Positions 20,828 through 23,785 of a stretch of DNA of 23,785 bases are shown piece after piece; within the stretch, counting starts at the first letter, position 1; each line of letters opens with the position of its first letter. Origin of the DNA: a virus; the IMG/VR virus record IMGVR_UViG_3300032236_000938, positions 1-23,785 of that record; one strand, written 5' to 3'. A model generated the notes under the pieces. It was not told the DNA's origin, searched no databases, and saw only the letters and a list, made by a program, of their open reading frames with translations. The position numbers and the translations under genes were made by a program.

Positions 20828-22670
20828 TTTTGGTGATTTTTTAGAAGCACTTGAAGAAGATGCTTTTGAGGAAATTCCTGTAGATATTGAGGAGTTTGTA
20901 ACCTCAAAAGATTATCTTGGCCTACCGCCTTTGTCTGACTATCAGTATCAGATGATTAAGGCATCAAGTCAGATTTACAAAAAAGAAACATTAATTAAAC
21001 TATACGGGGAAACTGAAGGACTCAAGCGTTGGGGACAAACTTGTAATGAAGTTATCTTCCAGCTCGGTAAGGGTTCAGGAAAAGACTATACTTCTACGAT
21101 TGCATGCTCATATATAGTTTATCTTCTTTTATGCTTAAAAGATCCAGCCAGATATTATGGCAAGCCTCCCGGTGACTCTATTGATATTATTAACGTTGCT
21201 ATTAACGCAGTTCAAGCACAGCAAGTTTTCTTTAAGGGCTTTAAGAATCGTATTACCCGATGCAAATGGTTTGCAGGAAAGTATGATGAAAAAGTTGGAA
21301 GCATCAATTTTGACAAATCCATTACAGTACACTCAGGTCACTCACAAAGAGAGTCTTGGGAAGGATACAACCTTTTGTTTGCGGTACTTGATGAGATTTC
21401 AGGCTTTGATCTAGATTCTACTAGCGGTAATGAGCAGGCTAAGACCGCATCTGCTATCTATAAGATGTTTAGAGGATCAGTAGATTCACGTTTTCCACAG
21501 TTTGGAAAGCTTGCATTGCTTTCATTCCCACGATTTAAAAACGACTATATTCAGCAAAGATATAATGAAGTTGTTGCTGAAAAAGAAATTGTAATTAGAA
21601 AGCATAAGTTTAAGATTGATATAGATTTGCCGGACGGGATCAAAGAAAATGAATTTGAGATTGAATGGGAAGAAGATCATATCATTAACTATTCAGTACC
21701 TAGAGTGTTTGCACTCAAAAGACCTACATGGGAAATTAATCCTACTATTCACATAGAAGACTTGGCAAGCAACTTCTACGCAGATCCAGTTGATGCATTA
21801 TCTCGTTTTGCATGTATGCCTCCAGAAGCTGTTGATGCATTGTTTTCTTCTCGTGAAAAAGTAGAAAAAGCATTCAATAATTTAAATGTAGCACTAGATG
21901 ATAATAATTCTTTTAGAGACTGGTTTAAGCCTGATCCAGAAAAAGCTTATTATATTCACGTTGACTTGGCGTTAAAGCATGACCATTGTGCCGTATCTAT
22001 GGCTCACGTTGACCGTTGGGTTACTATGAAAATGTCGGGAGCGTATACAGATGCTCAGCCATATGTTGTGGTAGATGCAGTAAGATATTGGACTCCTACA
22101 AAAGAAAAGGTAGTTGATTTTACAGAAGTTAAAAACTATATAATTAGTTTAAAGCAAAGAGGATTTAACATTAAGCGTGTAACATTTGACCGATGGAATT
22201 CATATGACATGATGGAGCAGTTAAAGTCATACGGAATGAACTGTGAGGTATTGTCTGTTGCTAAAAAGCATTATGAGGATATGTTATTAGGCGTAATGGA
22301 AGAAAGAATATCTGGACCAAAACTAAATCTTTTAATTGATGAGCTTCTTGAATTAAGAATTGTTAAAAAAGATAAGGTTGATCACCCACGCAAAGGCTCA
22401 AAGGATTTGGCGGATGCGACTTGCGGAGCAATTTATAATGCGATATCATTAACTCCTAAAGGTGACAACGAGGTTCAAATTTACTCATATGATCAGTATG
22501 AAGAAAATACGCTAGAAGAAATTCAAGCGGGACACAGAACTGATAATACTATCAGAACACCTCCAAAGAATTCAATGCCAGCAAACCTCAGAGACTATCT
22601 AGGAATAGATGACGATGATGATGTAATGCCGGGAGAGACTGGATTCGTAGACAACTTTACCATATTGTAG
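20820..22670 (+). CDS. terL: Terminase large subunit
   Basis: 616 aa from TTG 20820, overlapping the small subunit. Walker A Q-L-G-K-G-S-G-K-D-Y-T-S lies at about 81-92 and Walker B F-A-V-L-D191-E192-I-S-G-F with the catalytic Glu next to Asp. The arginine-rich region follows (V-D-S-R-F-P-Q, L-S-F-P-R). The C-terminal RNase H-like nuclease contains Asp382 (Y-I-H-V-D-L-A-L), D-R-W-N-S-Y-D near 460 and a late K-D-L-A-D-A. The ATPase pumps DNA and the nuclease cuts concatemers. An insert at about 100-180 and the long C-terminal acidic stretch (D-D-D-D-D) make it larger than common 450-550 aa types. The 11-base TTG context has only weak ribosome-binding similarity. Confidence 0.93.
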   Translation: MNDFGDFLEALEEDAFEEIPVDIEEFVTSKDYLGLPPLSDYQYQMIKASSQIYKKETLIKLYGETEGLKRWGQTCNEVIFQLGKGSGKDYTSTIACSYIVYLLLCLKDPARYYGKPPGDSIDIINVAINAVQAQQVFFKGFKNRITRCKWFAGKYDEKVGSINFDKSITVHSGHSQRESWEGYNLLFAVLDEISGFDLDSTSGNEQAKTASAIYKMFRGSVDSRFPQFGKLALLSFPRFKNDYIQQRYNEVVAEKEIVIRKHKFKIDIDLPDGIKENEFEIEWEEDHIINYSVPRVFALKRPTWEINPTIHIEDLASNFYADPVDALSRFACMPPEAVDALFSSREKVEKAFNNLNVALDDNNSFRDWFKPDPEKAYYIHVDLALKHDHCAVSMAHVDRWVTMKMSGAYTDAQPYVVVDAVRYWTPTKEKVVDFTEVKNYIISLKQRGFNIKRVTFDRWNSYDMMEQLKSYGMNCEVLSVAKKHYEDMLLGVMEERISGPKLNLLIDELLELRIVKKDKVDHPRKGSKDLADATCGAIYNAISLTPKGDNEVQIYSYDQYEENTLEEIQAGHRTDNTIRTPPKNSMPANLRDYLGIDDDDDVMPGETGFVDNFTIL

Positions 22671-22676
22671 GAGAAC

Positions 22677-22907
22677 ATGTTTAAGCGTAAAAATAAGATA
22701 GATTATGAATCTTTATACCATGATTCTCAGCAAAAATTAAGTTTCTATGTGAACGCATTAGAGACAAAACAAATGCAATGTGATAAAATAGAGTCTATTG
22801 CTGAATCTCTTAAAGAAGAAAATCAAGCACTCAAAGATAAGCTTTCTAAAATAGAAAAGCAATTATTAGATTTGCCTAAATTATTGGGTAAAAACCTAGG
22901 AAAATAA
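22677..22907 (+). CDS. Small coiled-coil protein, 76 aa
   Basis: ATG 22677 six bases after the terminase stop, with AGGAG at 22669-22673. Basic N-terminus (M-F-K-R-K-N-K), then a long helix with heptad Leu and Ile (I-E-S-I-A-E-S-L-K-E-E-N-Q-A-L-K-D-K-L-S-K-I-E-K-Q-L-L-D-L-P-K-L-L). There are no enzymatic motifs. It lies where a portal or other packaging accessory gene would be expected, so it may be a small assembly or scaffold factor, but the sequence gives only the coiled coil. Confidence 0.72.
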   Translation: MFKRKNKIDYESLYHDSQQKLSFYVNALETKQMQCDKIESIAESLKEENQALKDKLSKIEKQLLDLPKLLGKNLGK

Positions 22908-22928
22908 CCTAACATAGAAAAGGAAAAT

Positions 22929-23785
22929 ATGAAGACAACAAAGAAGATCGCAATTGCTACCGCTGCAGCCCTAGCAATGTTTGGCATCTCATCAATCGCA
23001 CATGCTGCTCCGCTTGCAGTTACAGTAGCAAGTGCAGCAAACACAACAACTTCTGCAGCACCAGCAACGGTGGCAGTACCAGTATCAAATGTAATTGATT
23101 CTTCAAATACAGTAGCACTTGCTGCTACAGCAGATACTTCAACAACAATTTCTTTTGTTGCATCAGGCGTAAAGCTTGTTTCAGCACTTAACACATCTCT
23201 TGCACCAGTTTCTGTTGCATCAGGCGTATCATCACTTCTTGTAACATCAACTGGTGTTGCAGCAACTGTCTATGCGTACACAACCTCAACATCTGTTGGA
23301 TCAGTTACCATTACAAATGGTGCATATTCAACCATTGTTTACATTAAGGGTACAGCAGGAGTTGCAGCAAATATTGCTGTAGCAGTGCCATCAGCAACAG
23401 CAGTCGGAACTGTCCCAGCAATTTCTGTTTCAGCGACAGACGTATTTGGAAATCCTGTTGCTTCTGAGGGTATTTCTGTAACTTTGATTGGTTCAACATT
23501 CTCTGATTCATCAATCACAAAGACACTTACAACCTCTTCAGTTACTTCTGCAGCAGGAGTAGCCCCAGTAACAGTCCTTGGCTCAGCAACAGGAACACTT
23601 GCTACAGCAGTAGCAGGAACAGTAACTGTAGTCGCAACAGATGCTTCAATTGCAGCAACTGCAACAGGACTTCCTGCAGCAGTTAAGTCAGCAATTGCAA
23701 CATTCTCAGTATCTGATCTTGGTGCACAGATTACTGCATTAAATGCACAGGTTGCATCACTTACCTCGCAACTTGCATCAGCAAA
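22929..23785 (+). CDS. Secreted S-layer-like protein with Big-like domain, 3' end outside window
   Basis: ATG 22929 with AAAAGGA just before; the frame is open to the window end (285 codons, no stop). A classic Sec signal peptide is visible: M-K-T-T-K-K, hydrophobic 7-23, and A-H-A|A-P cleavage after residue 26. The mature part is Ala/Thr/Ser/Val-rich. A bacterial Ig-like (Big-1-like) segment I-S-V-S-A-T-D-V-F-G-N-P-V-A-S-E-G is at about residues 161-177 and a coiled coil begins near residue 262 (L-G-A-Q-I-T-A-L-N-A-Q-V-A-S-L-T). This resembles abundant cell-surface proteins of Actinobacteria rather than a known virion protein. The G+C of sampled 60-base lines here is 43-50% (23041 and 23581) against about 32% in the line at 22741, and its codon use differs. 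A moron gene acquired from the host is likely (inference). Confidence 0.75.
   Translation, partial: MKTTKKIAIATAAALAMFGISSIAHAAPLAVTVASAANTTTSAAPATVAVPVSNVIDSSNTVALAATADTSTTISFVASGVKLVSALNTSLAPVSVASGVSSLLVTSTGVAATVYAYTTSTSVGSVTITNGAYSTIVYIKGTAGVAANIAVAVPSATAVGTVPAISVSATDVFGNPVASEGISVTLIGSTFSDSSITKTLTTSSVTSAAGVAPVTVLGSATGTLATAVAGTVTVVATDASIAATATGLPAAVKSAIATFSVSDLGAQITALNAQVASLTSQLASA

Noticed and set aside
22823-23194. 123-aa minus-strand frame
   Set aside because: Antisense to the signal-peptide gene; its Ala/Val composition follows from the GCA/ACA codons on the other strand.

Overview
The window looks like the interior of a tailed dsDNA phage genome (Caudoviricetes). It is AT-rich and every gene I can support is on the + strand. 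Genes are packed tightly, with many ATGA or TAATG stop/start overlaps and no gene-free stretch over about 70 bases, so there is no room for tRNAs or other sizeable RNA genes. The host is probably a low-GC actinobacterium, perhaps a freshwater planktonic one. That is an inference from several small phage families I associate with actinophages (a DUF6171-like protein, an MSMEG_6728-type pyrimidine-dimer glycosylase, a MerR-like HTH protein), the C-family polymerase, and promoters placed for leaderless transcription. It is not proven by the sequence.

Layout. (1) 1-3525: two tail-tip or receptor-binding type proteins, the first cut by the window edge. The second has a repeated W-I-K-K N-terminus, an Fn3-like domain and an unusual 14-cysteine insertion. 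(2) 3526-5649: small proteins (one DUF6171-like, two coiled-coil), a calcineurin-like metallophosphoesterase and a two-helix membrane protein that could be a holin. (3) 5657-7058: small early-type genes, including a zinc ribbon and a MerR-like HTH protein. (4) 7051-15709: the replication block, with DnaB-like helicase, CHC2/Toprim primase, gp32-like ssDNA-binding protein, pyrimidine-dimer glycosylase, full-length PHP-containing DNA polymerase III alpha, MazG-like pyrophosphohydrolase and RecA. (5) 15702-18109: recombination and nuclease genes: a small PDDEXK-like resolvase candidate, a Cas4/RecB-type nuclease with an Fe-S cysteine pattern, a RuvC-like resolvase and small zinc proteins. (6) 18093-20082: a 47-aa HTH protein, a cytidylyltransferase and a two-part GT25-type glycosyltransferase, chained by 4-base overlaps. 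(7) 20121-22670: FmdB-like zinc ribbon, putative small terminase, large terminase. (8) 22677-end: a coiled-coil protein, then a secreted, low-complexity, S-layer-like protein that runs off the window and differs in composition from its neighbours.

The replication genes would form an almost self-sufficient replisome. The polymerase keeps the nine metal ligands of a PHP proofreading site. No sliding clamp, clamp loader or separate proofreading subunit is visible, so those would come from the host or from outside the window. RecA, the two resolvase candidates and the Cas4-like nuclease fit recombination-dependent replication and clearing of branched DNA before packaging by the terminase.

The parts most worth following up are the cytidylyltransferase + glycosyltransferase cassette, the phage-encoded secreted S-layer-like protein, the cysteine-rich repeat inserted in the tail protein, and a set of promoters that overlap different inverted repeats, several of them predicted to give leaderless mRNAs.
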